Positions 24,248 through 35,628 of a stretch of DNA of 64,000 nt are shown here, piece by piece. Each line of letters begins with the position of its first letter. The first letter of the stretch is position 1. The translations under genes and the position numbers were made by a program. The stretch spans positions 1,798,001-1,862,000 of the forward strand of contig JAPDRO010000001.1 of NCBI GenBank assembly GCA_030247885.1. The letters run 5' to 3'. This DNA comes from Taxawa tesnikishii (nom. ined.). Its lineage: Eukaryota > Ascomycota > Dothideomycetes > Dothideales. The notes beneath the pieces were generated by a model, which worked only from the letters and a program-made list of their open reading frames with translations, had not been told where the DNA came from and made no database searches.

Positions 24248-24879
24248 CCGTAGTGTGCTAATGAGGGAAGAGGAATAGCATGCGAAAACCGAGGTCTAAT
24301 GTACGGGATCAAGGGGAAGGCATGAATGACGTGAACGTGTGAAGGTATGTGTTGTCGCTTTGTCAAATGCGACACGACGTGAACGTGATCTGAGACAGAG
24401 AAGAGAGACAGAGGCGCATGCAGCCTTACAAGGGCACGCGCACGCGAGATTGACGCTGGTGCCTACGATTGAAATGGCGAAAACAACATTTCGATCTCTT
24501 TGTGGGAGGGGCAAAGGCTTAAAGAGAGATGCAGCATAGGATGAGGCAGAGGAGAGGAGTCCCCAGCCACCTATTAATCGTCCCAGCATCAGGGCGCGAC
24601 GCACCCTTGCGCGCAGTTGAAGTGGAAAAGGCACGTTCTGATGACTGATTGGCTGTCGCTGCCAGCGGACCGACGCGCTAGCCGATTGCCCCGCTACGAC
24701 GCGCACCTTCCCATGTCGTTCGCATGCACAACACCATCTGCGCGTCTTGAGGTCGGACATGTAGTGTAGACATGTGGTGTATGCATCAACAGCCCACGTG
24801 CTAGAACAACACCGGTGGAACCGATCTGACGTGATCTTGCAACAAATCAAAGCCGAGAGACAAGTTGTACCCTCCCAGC
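24248..24879. other. Intergenic
   Basis: This is the promoter of the coiled-coil protein and the 3' flank of the siderophore acyltransferase. Short open frames on both strands lack protein-like composition. Confidence 0.5.
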
Positions 24880-26505
24880 TCACAAACCCGGCGCGTCCCA
24901 CGTGTCCCTCCGAATCTTCATAAAGTTGGACTGCTTATGCGGAAAACTGATTTCCCGTTCTTTGAAGAACCCGACCTCTTCGCAATACCGTCTCAACCTA
25001 CATCTCCAGTCAGCTTCCCCCATCAACCGCCATGCCACATCACCCGTCTACTTACTTTACGTTGTCCACCCTAGGCTCCAGCACCACCGACTCAGTTCTA
25101 CTGTCCGCAAGCCAGCAAGCGTGCACCAAAGCGCTGAGCCACACCCTAATTCGATGCGGTCCTCTGAACTCCTGCTCGCCGACCAGCACATGGATTCCGC
25201 GATCATAATCGCCCACGTTCCCACCCAAGTACATCCCCAATCTGTCCTCCTTGACCCAGTAGATTTCAAAGTACCCAAACGGCTTGCCGTCAAAGCAGCC
25301 AATAACCGGGAAGGAGTGCTTGTTCGTTAGCCCCGCCTTGAGGAACTCTTGCTGGTGGGCTAGGTCGCCTTCTTCGCCCCAGGAATACGCCACACGTGGG
25401 TCGTTCATCCATTTCCGCAGCAGTTCTGCGTCCGACGAGCCGCTGTCGAGGCTTGAAATGGTCGGTACGGCGGAGTCGGAAAGACTCATCGAGTTTCGCA
25501 GTGCAGAGCCCAGAGTGGTGGTTTCTACGGACTTGCCGGTCGGGCCATGGTATGGTACCGGAGTGTTGCTCAGCGACGCTACGCGGAACGAGAGGTACTC
25601 CCTAGACTGGGAATCCAGCGAGTGTAGAATGTATCGCCCTGCCGAGGCGGTTTGGGCCGTAGTGGGTGGCGAATGTTCTCCGTAAACACGTACTGTGCAG
25701 GCGCAGGCGGATAGTATGTAGGCAAATGTGAAGACGATTGAAACGGTCCTGGAGTATTCGGGTTCCAGACGCTCTTGGTGACTGGGCTCGCGCTGCCTTT
25801 GCTCTCTCCATCAAACTCAGAACCGCTCAGGCCAGGCGACCCAGGTCTTGATGGCGCAGGCGACGCCGCCGAGCTTGGAAAGGGCGAGTTCGGTTGCGCC
25901 GACAGCGTGAACAAGAAGACTCTAGCGTCAAGCTGCCAGAACTGCCTCCTCGACACGAACATATGACTCCAGTCCTGAGGATCATCCGGGTCCTCTCCCA
26001 CGCTGGAATCATCGCTCGCAATCAGCCCCATCCGCTCCAGCTTCTGCAACAGCAGCTTGCCCTTAAATATGCCTTCACGGTTAATGCTGACCCTCCACTC
26101 GCCCTTCGGCTTGCCCTCTTCCGCTGTCTTTGCGGACGCGGAGTTCGTGATGCGCGCATCAGGCTCGGGTTGGTGGAAGTACCACCACAGCGTTGCCCAG
26201 AGCATCATGGCGATCAGCCGTGCGGAGGAGACGGATTTGAACGGCTCATTGGCTGGATTAGAGATTGAAGAGATGAAGAGGTGGTCGTTGCGCAAGGACG
26301 GCCGACGGAATCGGTGGATGTGATGTTTGGCTGCAGGATTCTCTTCATCGTCGTCGTCTTCGCAATTGAGGACGATAGTCCATCCAGGAGGAAAGAGCGA
26401 CCGGTGGTGCGAGCCAGCTTCCAGTGACTTGAAATAGAGGCCTCCAAAGACGGGAGTCACGCTAAGGTTGTGCCCGTTCGGCAGGTGAACGATTGATGGA
26501 GGCAT
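24880..26505 (-). CDS. Hydroxamate-siderophore acyltransferase, SidF/SidL-like (one frame break)
   Basis: This is an N5-hydroxyornithine acyltransferase of the IucB/MbtK-like fold, making the hydroxamate groups of fungal siderophores. The relatives SidF (anhydromevalonyl) and SidL (acetyl) use the same fold. The N-terminal half opens [19 protein letters not shown]. The C-terminal catalytic half has [36 protein letters not shown] and [20 protein letters not shown], then [10 protein letters not shown]. An intron at 24998-25055 rejoins DNVK to [18 protein letters not shown]. The frame breaks at a CCC run near 25607-25610; one extra base would link TRWIPSLG to [19 protein letters not shown] and give about 522 residues. 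No other siderophore gene is nearby. Which acyl group it transfers cannot be settled here. Confidence 0.87.
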
Positions 26506-27822
26506 AGTGTTGGATTTCCTTGTTATTTGAACGACTGTAGTGCATACAACATTACCCGCGCCTCGCTGACAGAAGTAGAGTTCTTATCCCTTGTGAAGCA
26601 CGCGACCCCGAACAACGTACGTCCTCTGTGAGCCACGCGACTTCAATGCGTTGTGTTTGGGCAGCGAAAAAAGTCGCAAGTCGCATGGTATGACGTGGGT
26701 AACCAAACAAACTTGGTAAGCATCAATCTGCGATGCCGGACTGGAATCCCAACTCGACGGTCGACCACAATAAACCTGCTGCGTTGACACATCTGCACCT
26801 GATCAAATCCACGTTGGTAGACGGGCGCTACTTTTCCTAGAAGACGAACAACACAGGTACAAGGAAGAACAAGGACTGCTAGGAGCTACAAAGCACGTGA
26901 TGTCTGCCGGCTGTGGCGGGTAGATCCGGCACAGTTCGGAGCGATTTAGCCTTCCACTTCATCTGGTTCACGAGTTATCGTTCTCACTTTCATGCTTAGG
27001 GAATTGAATACAAATGCGGCGCGCCTTGAGTAACCATGAGTTGGGGAAATCCGGGACTTCTACAGACGTCAGTGTGCAATTGGCATGACCGCCGGTGCAC
27101 GATCAGCAACGAAGCGTCAGGCTTTGTCCTGACTACTTGTTACCATTTCGCTTGCCTGCCCCAATCTATCACATTCGGTTCCTTTCGAGACGAGCATGAG
27201 TTGCAAGAATACAGGACTGTACGGGAACCGTCAAACCGCATCTCTCCTCTTATCTCTCCATTGTTTTTGTCCTTCTAATCTAAAACAAGTTTGCCTGCAG
27301 GTCAAAGACGTGAAATCCTTTCGACAGACAGATACAACATACAAATTCTGCGGTGTCTAGGATATCTGCCGCTGGAAACGCACGTTATGTCTCACTACAT
27401 AAACGCGACTATACGGCATAGGCTTTGGACTGCCACCCGAATTACTAACTTGCATAGCTGAGATGTCTTCCTGCTGAAGACTTGGCAACTTTCCAACTCG
27501 CGAATGGAGAATCCGATGCCGTCGGCCTCAACGTGGTTTCAAACGGCTGACGACTCTTTTCATCCACAAGTCGCCACAATCGCTCCTTCCATGACCAAGC
27601 ATTTCAACGTGATCTGAGCTTCAATGTAGCTCCAATCAACAGCGGATTGAACAAATAGGGAACTAGAAGTCTTTAGCCAAAACACAAAGCACAAGGATAA
27701 TAAAGATAATGCGGTAGTAGTATTCCGCAGCATGCGATGGCAGTTGTATACTCCGCCGGTGTATTGATTCAGGACGTGCTGCGGAAAGTTCGTATCTATT
27801 TCATGCTTCCACTCTTGCGATC
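26506..27822. other. Gene-free stretch of 1.3 kb
   Basis: The left part is the promoter of the siderophore acyltransferase and the right part the 3' flank of the amidotransferase. Only short random-looking open frames are present. No RNA gene or repeat was recognised. Confidence 0.5.
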
Positions 27823-28914
27823 TTAGTCTTCCAACAAAAACTTGATGAAAGCCTTTGCAACTGCAACTCCATCGTGTCTGTTCCCTACTCTGTCCATACC
27901 GTCCTTGTACATTGTATCGTCAAATACACCGCTAGCATGCCTCGACTCGAGCAATTCCGATACAATGTCCTTGGTGAACTCAGGGTGTCCCTGAACAGTG
28001 ATGAGGCGGCCCTTGATGTACATGCCCTGATTCGCACAGACACGTGAGTTGCCTAGGTGCTCGACCCCAGGCGGGTAATCGTAGACGATGCAACTATGCA
28101 TCTGGTGCAGTGACTGCGATACGTGTTAGGTTTACAGATTCTCTGACACTTTAGTGTCTATCGTGACCTACCAGGTGATCCTGTCCGAACAGCTCCTTCC
28201 CTTTCTCCGTCAATGACATCGGCGTCACACTGATTTCCCAGCCATCCGTGTTCTTATCCACTTTGTTGCCGAGGGCGCGCCCAATCACTTGGTGCCCAAA
28301 GCACACTCCAATCAGCCGTACTCTGTCTTGGGCCAGAACTTTCTTGGTGAAATCGATGAGCTTGAGAAGCCAGGGTGTGTGCTCGTATGGATTGTATTCT
28401 AGGAAGACGCATTCATCCTATCAGCCAATCAGTCCAATACCTTCCACGTGTCTCACCACTCCTTGTCCCAACTCGGGTGTCTTTTGCGCAGGCGCCTGAC
28501 CTCAACCCCGACCTCTTCCTTCTCTTACCACCTCTCATTCTATTCTCTTGGAGTGGAAATACGGAACGGACGGAGGCACTCACTGCTGCCCGTCAAAAGC
28601 ACGCCATCCACATCGTCCAACTCCGGATACCTTTCCTCGTTCACAACATCCCACTTGGTAATATCCAGCGCGACCGGCTCCTTCCCATTCTTTTCTGCAA
28701 GCGCCTTTGCTCCGCTGTTGAGCAGCTCCCGAAACACGCCGCCGTAGCCGGCATATCGCTTCAAAGCGCCGGGTAGAGGAGTATCACACTCAAGGACAGC
28801 GATCCGGAGGGTCTGTCTCATCTTGTCTTCGCTGAAAAAACGTGGCAGGGCGATGTTGGTGGTTACAAATCTACACGCATGGAACATTGATAGAGGGGTG
28901 ATGTGAAGTTGCAT
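27823..28914 (-). CDS. Class I glutamine amidotransferase-like protein
   Basis: This is a stand-alone protein of the class I glutamine amidotransferase fold, 282 residues. The family opening is LRIAVLECDTPLPGALKRYA. The nucleophile elbow GVCFGHQ carries the catalytic Cys, and VQGHPEF carries the catalytic His and Glu, so the triad is complete. Two introns, 28399-28583 and 28114-28171, restore one frame (TGS-KYNPYEHTPW; GQDHL-SLHQMHS) that divides by three. The start at 28914 gives a short basic N-terminal extension (MFHACRFVTTNIALPRFF) that might be a targeting signal; the ATG before RQTLRIAV would give the usual family start. Relatives include yeast Ylr126c-type proteins of unclear substrate. 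No partner synthetase gene is adjacent. Confidence 0.88.
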
Positions 28915-29815
28915 TGATTAGATAAGATCAACTTTTTCCATGTCCTACTACCCACGGAATAGCCATCACACATACTGGTACAGGAGCAGAGCAGATGCCA
29001 TTGTGTCCGTAACTAACAGTGCACGGGGATCTACGTGACTGATAGTCACCTAACTGAAATAGAGATTGTCGAAATAGACATTGTCGATAAACAAGTTGTT
29101 TTTGCGCACAAAAAGCACTGTCTGACCTGTTTGGGCATCTCGCAGTCTTGATGTTCGAGAAACATTAGACAGCCCCATTCTCACGTGGTTAATAGCGTTA
29201 GTAGAGTTCGGGTACTGTTTAAGGAATTTGGTTAGAGCGTTCAAGCAAACAATTGGGCTAGAACTCTTCGAACCAACTCCAGTGAAATCTCTGTTGAGGG
29301 ATCCAGAATGAATGAGGAAGGCACGATAAGGTGGCTTCTTCGGTAAACAGTGGCGCATATCAATCCGAATTTCGAAACCTTGAAACAGAGTTGGGTTAGG
29401 AGCAACATCGATTTCAGGGGCTGCAGTTCAAGGTGCGTTGGGACGCCGGTTCGCGGTACACGCACATCTCGATCTGCACTACAAGGAACGTCGTCAACAG
29501 TGCGTGCTGTGTACAGCCGAGACAAGGTAAACGACGTTTTCTCTTTCTGTATATGAATCACTTGTGTCTCGTTAGCGCATATAGAATGGAGATGCCAGTC
29601 TTCGCGGGCCTGCTATTGATCAATGGCCCAGGTCGGACAGAAGAGACAGCTTCCTTTTACGAAGCATTCTTTCGTTTCGTGCATGGTGATCAACCCAGCA
29701 CCAAGGCTCGCATATGTACAAATCCCGATGCGCCAGTATGCCGTAATCCTAGCCTTACATCCGCCATCCGCGCGGCAGTAAGATAAGCGTCCCTTGCGTT
29801 GCCTTTTGCAAGCAA
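28915..29815. other. Intergenic
   Basis: This is the amidotransferase promoter and NDUFB7 3' flank. It contains a 15-bp tandem duplication listed separately. No convincing gene was seen. Confidence 0.5.
29056..29085. repeat. 15-bp tandem duplication
   Basis: GAAATAGAGATTGTC is followed directly by GAAATAGACATTGTC, two copies with one mismatch. It looks like a replication-slippage duplication without evident function. Confidence 0.85.
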
Positions 29816-30320
29816 TCAGTTGCTCCGCGCGCCGCCCTTTGCTGCTCTCAACTCGTCCATCTTCGCTACCCGCTTCTTGAACTCCTCGTATTGGCACTTC
29901 TCGTATGAATGTCTCTCGTTCTGGTAGCTGATTGTTAGCAAGTCGGATGGGAATTCCAATTGGGCAATAGGCGATGCGCTGATCTTTGGAGGTGAGGCAG
30001 GAAAGTAGTGGGGAGAATGGCCTAATGGGGAGATGTACCTCACACTTCCACGGAAGGTAGTAAGACTCGTATCTGCAGCGGTTGAGAGGGATCAGGAGGT
30101 GGGCGCACGTGTCTCTGTAGGCGAGTGGAAGTTTGGCAGCGGACATGTCCTCCCGAGAGGCAGCTATACCGTGTCAGCCGAACGCTTTCACGCATATTGC
30201 GTCTTCTATCTCTTGCTCGGGGGCGTCGCGTTGGTGGTAGTAGGGCGACGTACGGGAAGACGGGCCATCGTGGCCGTGGCCGAGGCCAACAGCGCTCTTG
30301 ATAGTCTCGGCGACAGTCAT
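29816..30320 (-). CDS. NADH:ubiquinone oxidoreductase subunit NDUFB7 (B18-like)
   Basis: This is an accessory subunit of mitochondrial complex I facing the intermembrane space. Its cysteine pairs form CHCH-type disulfides. The sequence AKLPLAYRDTCAHLLIPLNR, then RYESYYLPWKCENERHSYEK and CQYEEFKKRVAKMDELRAAK is diagnostic and carries the expected Cys-x9-Cys spacings. There are three exons: introns 30164-30253 and 29921-30038 give a 98-residue protein in one frame. The first exon encodes MTVAETIKSAVGLGHGHDG before the conserved SREDM. It diverges from MBP1 across a 452-bp shared promoter. The 51-kDa complex I subunit lies 8 kb away but is not adjacent. Confidence 0.93.
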
Positions 30321-30772
30321 AGTGGCTGGGTGTATGGGATGGTGGTGGAATGACGGGGCACTTCTGCAACGCAATCATCGTTTACTAGCAGCTGTCGTTC
30401 ACTGCTTCCACTGCTCGGCATGGTCCGAGGGTCCGAGAATCCGAGGCCCGCTTAGTTCGTCGGATACTCTAGGCTTGCCGGCTAGCGGGGCTAGCGGCAC
30501 TCTACGCGACGACGCGTGCTCCATCAGATACCGATACTCTACGCGAGAACCCCCAGAAGCGATTCGCGTCCACCTCTGCATACATGACCTGCACCGTGCG
30601 CTACCTATTCATTGCATGTTCCCACTGGACTCGACAACCTGCACCACTGCAGAGCCTGCATTTGCTCTTTGTGTACCGATACTGATACCCCTATATTGCC
30701 CGTCGCAATCCCCTCCTTCGCCTTTCCGTCGCTGGCTTCTCTACACAACCCGAGTACTTACTTATAGGCGCA
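30321..30772. promoter_or_regulatory. Bidirectional promoter of NDUFB7 and MBP1 with MCB-like boxes
   Basis: The two divergent start codons are 452 bp apart. An exact 11-bp direct repeat, ACTCTACGCGA, occurs at 30499-30509 and 30536-30546, and a perfect MCB box ACGCGT lies between at 30512-30517. MCB is the known binding site of Mbp1-type APSES factors, so autoregulation of the downstream gene is plausible. A second short repeat (GCTAGCGGGGCTAGCGG) lies at 30481-30497. Function is inferred from the motif only. Confidence 0.5.
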
Positions 30773-32937
30773 ATGCCGCCAACCGACACCAGCAAGATAT
30801 ACTCGGCCACCTACAGCAATGTGTGCTCTCCCACAACAATGCAGGCCGCGATTGTGGGGCTGACTGGAGTTCTAGGTGCCCGTGTATGAGTACAATGTTG
30901 GCGGCAATCATGTCATGCGCCGACGCTCCGACGACTGGATCAACGCAACCCATATCCTCAAGGTTGCAGACTTCGACAAGCCAGCACGAACACGCATCTT
31001 AGAAAGAGAAGTACAGAAGGGCGTGCACGAAAAGGTCCAAGGCGGATATGGCAAATACCAGGGTTAGCAGGAGGCATACGCTCGGGTGCCATGTCAGGTC
31101 TGATGATTAGCGAACAGGAACCTGGATACCTTTACATGACGGTCGCATTCTGGCCGAACGCAACGGCGTCTTGGAGAAGTTGTTACCTATCTTGGACTTT
31201 GTTCCCGGAGACCGTAGCCCACCGCCCGCACCGAAGCATGCTACTGCCGCTTCTTCGAAACCTAGGGCCAACCGACAAGCCGCACAACAGCGCAGGGCTC
31301 CAGGTCAACGACAGAGCTATGCGCCTCTGGATGCACCAATGTTGACGGTGCCGCCGGCTCTGAGCCATATTAGCGAAGAGTACGACCCTGCCATTACCCA
31401 AACCGGCACACCTGACAACGTCACCATTGCTTCAGAGTCTTTCATGGACGAGACCCATTTCTTTGATGATGCTTCACAATTTACCCACCCAACCACTTCT
31501 CGCAAGCGCAAGCGTGAGGAGGACTTCCTCACCCCTGCAGATCAACAGCACCAACTCTGGGCCGATGAGCTTTTGGACTACTTCATGCTCTTGGACGATG
31601 CGCCGCCCGACCCGTACCATCCTCCACCAATTCCACCACCAGAGATTGACCTGGATCGCCCAATCGATGAGAAAGGCCATACGGCGCTCCACTGGGCGGT
31701 CGCAATGGGTTGTCTAGACGTGGTAAAAGACCTCATCGGGCGAGGAGCGCGGATAGACTCACAGAACAAAGAAGGGCAAACACCTCTCATGCGGGCCGTC
31801 ATGTTCACTAATAACTACGACAAGCGCAGCATGGAAAAGCTAGCATCATGGCTAGCCCAAACAGTCCCCATTCAGGATTACTTTAGCAGCACCGTGTTTC
31901 ATCACATCGCCGCCACCACATCCTCAAAATCGAAGTACGCGTGCGCTAGATATTACATCGATTGCTTGTTGAACAAGATGACCGAGGCCTTCTCTCCATA
32001 CGACATCGAAGCCATGCTGAACAAGCAAGACCGCAACGGTGACACCGCCGTCCACATCGCCGCCCGTAACGGAGCGCGCAAATGCGTGCGCAGCCTGATA
32101 GGACGGAACGCATCCGTAGAGTTTCCAAACAACAACGGCGAAACCGCCGACGAGATGATCGTGCAGCTTAACCAGCGGCGTCGTGATGGTCGCCACCGCG
32201 CCCTCTCATCCTCACCCTTCCAAATGGACTCCTCTAGCGGCGCCACGTCTCTCCTGCTCAATGGCGGAGATCACCCTATCTCCAGTCTGCCCAACGCACT
32301 CGGCCTAGGCCTCCCGACGCCACATCATACCAGCGAGGCAGCATCCGCGCTCACAGACCAGATCTTCCCCACGCTTCTCACGAAAAGCGAGAAGCTGGCC
32401 TCGGCCTACGACGCCGAGATGGCAGAGCGGGAAAACGAGGAGCGTGAGGCTGAGCACATATACCGAGCCCGAAAGGAGGAGATCGAGGCGCTGAAACGGC
32501 AGAGTATGGAGCTCGCGCTGCGGGACGTAGAGGACGGGGAGGACGAAAGACAGCAGACGGAGTTGGACAATCTGATCAAGGAGGTCGAGGGTCTGGTCGA
32601 GGAGGAGCAGGGGAAGGTGTTGAGAGGTCTGGTGGAACGGAACATGAACGGCAATGCCGGTAACGCGACGATGCAGCTGGACGGAGGCCCAGAGGGAGCG
32701 CACGATAAGTTATCGCTGGTCAGGGCACTGAGGGAAAGGCAACAGGAGAGAGTCAGGTTGGTGAGAGAGGTGGTCTTGCATCACTCCCTAGCCGGCATGG
32801 GCGAGAAACAGGCGCAGTACAAGCGTCTCATCACCGGTGCGCTCGGCGTTCGGGAGGAGGATGTTGAGGGCATGTTGCCTGAGATCTTGGCCGAATTGGA
32901 GGACTGGCAAGGTGTGGAGGGATTGACTGGCGGTTGA
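30773..32937 (+). CDS. MBP1: APSES cell-cycle transcription factor, Mbp1/MBF type
   Basis: This is the DNA-binding subunit of an MBF-type complex that drives G1/S genes through MCB boxes. The protein has 684 residues. The APSES/KilA-N domain is at residues 8-110 ([56 protein letters not shown]). A nuclear signal (RKRKRE) lies near residue 225. Ankyrin repeats follow at about 270-450 ([40 protein letters not shown]). The C-terminal half is coiled coil, where partners of the Swi6 type normally bind. Introns 30821-30875 and 31063-31117 split the APSES domain and restore one intact frame. The start at 30773 gives the short family N-terminus [15 protein letters not shown]. No other APSES gene is in the window. 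Confidence 0.94.
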
Positions 32938-33374
32938 AGTTGCGGCGTGCATTCTGGCATGGCTGCTGTGTAGGGTCGGGCGTACGGGGAGGCTCGGGGG
33001 GCATGCGGTGGGATACGCGGTACCGGATGTGTATAGCGGTGTGATGGACCGGCGGTAGCGACATGATATCCATGCCGGCCCTTTGTGATTAACCATCAAC
33101 GGACTAAACAGACATGTATTACTATCTATCAAAGAAGCTCTTTGAGATGACCCATTTTGCATCACTCTGGATCCCATGGCAGATCCCCACCACTATCCGA
33201 ATAGTTTGCTCTGCCCTTCCAGTAATGTGAGGTTGTATCTTGTTGCTGCCACCTTCCCCACCGAGGAAGCCGTCACACCGCGACTATTCGATTATTCCTG
33301 TTTCCATACGCCAGACTCCATGCGTAAAGCTACACGGCCTAAAGGCCAACCAACACTGTGATGGAGCGGACGGG
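32938..33374. other. Intergenic between convergent genes
   Basis: This is the 3' flanking sequence of MBP1 and of the small membrane protein. No feature was recognised. Confidence 0.5.
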
Positions 33375-33704
33375 TCACCAACGAGCGATGAACCTGATCC
33401 ACGCGCGCTCTAGCTCCTTCAGCGGCACGTCCCCGCTCAAGAGGAGCGTAATGCGAAGGACTGCCAGAAGAAGGAACGTTGCGATAGAATAGAGGATCAT
33501 CTTCATCGCCATGAACACGGCTAGTACAAGGATGAGCCCGACCAAGACACGCATGAGAAGCTTTACGATCTCAGCCTCGCGGCCAGGAGGTAGGGGTTGA
33601 CTGGACCCGGAGAATCTGGAGGCTGCGTCGAGTTGGATCACTTTGTCTATGATTTTCTGCATTGGTGAGGCAGTCACGCGCTCTCCGCCGTACCAGGAAA
33701 ACAT
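33375..33704 (-). CDS. Small two-pass membrane protein (start uncertain)
   Basis: The open frame encodes at least 109 residues with a strongly hydrophobic stretch, probably two membrane segments: LMRVLVGLILVLAVFMAMKM and LYSIATFLLLAVLRITLLLS. A short amphipathic C-terminus follows (LKELERAWIRFIARW). I do not recognise the family. The frame stays open upstream to about 33885 and reads as a Ser/Thr-rich segment (STTDSTGIASLQHQ; SRETTSGATTTETG) preceded by a possible splice acceptor (GACCAG). The real protein may therefore be longer, with its start in an upstream exon. Coding is supported by the membrane segments and by the clean frame; nothing supports a specific function. Confidence 0.5.
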   Translation of the reverse strand: MFSWYGGERVTASPMQKIIDKVIQLDAASRFSGSSQPLPPGREAEIVKLLMRVLVGLILVLAVFMAMKMILYSIATFLLLAVLRITLLLSGDVPLKELERAWIRFIARW

Positions 33705-34245
33705 AGTCGCTGGACCAGTCTCGGTCGTGGTGGCGCCGCTTGTCGTCTCTCTGCTCGTGGGTTCACTCGTTTGGTGCTGAAGGCTTGCAATGCCCGTGCT
33801 GTCGGTGGTAGAGGGTAGTAATAGCGGAGCTGTAGCTAAGGAGGATGATACGAAAGGGATACCAACCGTCTGCCGTGCGGATACTTGTACTGGTCAGAAG
33901 CAACGTGGCAGGAATCTTATTGAAGGAACCACGGATCTTCTTGCGGGAAGCTGTTTCGAAACGTACCTAGGGTTCCTCTTTCCGTATGCGGCACGCAGAG
34001 CGTTGCTGCTCAACCATGTGATCGCCCCAGAGTCTGCAAGAAGCAATTCGAACTCGCAAATCAGTCTTCATCCAGATCATGAGTACCCACAAGCAGGCAT
34101 AGAAGACACCCGAACGCCAACGCTTGGACAAGACATCCCAAACCGCATTATGCCGAACCACAAACCCACCGCCCAAGCGCCGCATACTCAGGCGGAAACT
34201 CCCCGCCCCCCAACAATGCCCGATGAGCACAACCAGCGGATCTTT
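33705..34245. other. Intergenic or 5' part of the small membrane protein gene
   Basis: The left 180 bp may be coding, as a Ser/Thr-rich extension of the neighbouring gene. The rest is centrin 3' flank. Other open frames look random. Confidence 0.45.
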
Positions 34246-35125
34246 TTATCCAAGACAGATTCCTACAAACTCCTCCCTCCCGATAGCGCCATCCCCGTCA
34301 ACGTCAAACTCCTCAATCATAGCCACAAGCTCCTCCTCTTGCAAGCCTTCTCCTAACTCCCTAGCTACGCGCCTCAGATCCGCCAGATTGATGCTCCCCT
34401 TGCCCTCCGTGTCGAAAAGCTCGAACGCTCTGAGAATCTCATCCCTTGGATCCCTTGCCAGGATGCGCTGAGCCGCGAGTGTCAGGAATGCTGCGTGCGA
34501 GAGCAGAAGCCGTGAAGGGCCGCTGAATGTGGGCTTTGCTCCAGCGCGTTGCTGGCTGTTTTGGTTGGGCTGACTGTGGGAGGGCAGAGACGAGGCAGGG
34601 ACGCCGTGTGTCTGGAGGATGGAGAGGATGTCGGATTTTGGGAGGTCGAAGCCGAGGGCTTTGAGGGCAACTTTGAGCTCGTGATAGTCGATGTGACCGT
34701 CCTTGTCCAGATCAAACAATCCGAACTTTCGCACCGTATGTCAGCTGTATGCACCTTTCCCGCAAGGTTTCGCGGACTGCTGCGTTTGCGCCTTTCAACG
34801 CAGGTGCATGGATGTGACGTACCGCCTCATTGATCTCCTCCCTCTGCTCCTCGCTCAACGCCTCCAGCACTCCTCGCTCTTCAGCCTCGCGCGCAGCTCG
34901 CTCGCGCTCTGCTCGTTCCTGCCTCTCGCGCTCCAGTCGTTGCGCGTCTCGCTGCTGTGTCGCGTTGGTGCCGAATCCACCTTGTGCCGCGTTATAGGGC
35001 TGCGAAGGGAATGGATTTTGTTGCGGCGCGTTGTAGGTATTCTGCGGTTGCGTGGTTGCGGGACGGCCGAGCCCAGAGGTGTAAGGTCGTGACGGGAAGC
35101 TGGGATGCGCTGTTGATGTTGCCAT
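34246..35125 (-). CDS. CDC31: Centrin (Cdc31-like EF-hand protein)
   Basis: This is centrin, the calcium-binding EF-hand protein of the spindle pole body half-bridge; it also serves nuclear export and repair complexes. The protein has 260 residues with a Gln/Pro-rich, then highly charged N-terminal extension of about 95 residues. EF-hand 1 has a canonical loop, DLDKDGHIDYHE, and the last EF-hand has DVDGDGAIGREE. The third (DTEGKGSINLAD) is less regular. Between the first pair and the third lies a Pro/Ser/Gln-rich insertion of about 30 residues, a feature I associate with filamentous ascomycete centrins. One intron, 34726-34822, joins EINEA to FGLFDLDKDG. A TATA box lies 47 bp upstream of the ATG. 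Confidence 0.92.
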
Positions 35126-35628
35126 GGTTGTTGGCGATTGCTGTTACAGTCCAAACGAAGGCCTACAAGTGTTATATAGCCGACACGATATGCGCGGTGA
35201 GACCAAGCTGAATATCAAGCAAGGTGAGAGCGAAGGGTGCGCAATTGGAACGTGTTGTTGGATTGTGTATAACTTCCACGAAGTGCAACGCGTACGAGAC
35301 GCGCAGTCGGCATGTGAGGTAAATTTTCGGCTGCAGCTTCCTTATTGAACGACCTACTCTAACTACTCCTACAACACACCATGCACAATTTCGAAAGGAT
35401 CAGGCCGGAGGAACTCTCATGGAGAACTCCGTCGCTTGTCAGCTAGTCTGAGTACTTCTAGAAGGCATCACTGCCCTGACGCCGAACCCTGAAACCAGTT
35501 TGCCTTGTCGTAGTACCTTTTGCCAGTGCCAGTCTGTCCGCTTGAGAAGAGCAGACTCTCGATCAGTCCGCTGCCTCGCTTGTCCATCTGGTCGTATCCC
35601 CTCAGCCAACCTGCCCCCTGTAGCCCCC
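35126..35628. other. Intergenic, centrin promoter
   Basis: This is a gene-free stretch between two genes read in the same direction. Apart from the TATA box nothing was recognised. Confidence 0.5.
35172..35178 (-). promoter_or_regulatory. TATA box of the centrin gene
   Basis: TATATAA on the minus strand lies 47 bp upstream of the centrin ATG, a fitting position for a core promoter with a short leader. Confidence 0.5.

Noticed and set aside
28448-28776. Plus-strand open frames opposite the amidotransferase
   Set aside because: They cover the minus-strand exon 1 and intron, and the minus-strand protein has a complete catalytic triad.
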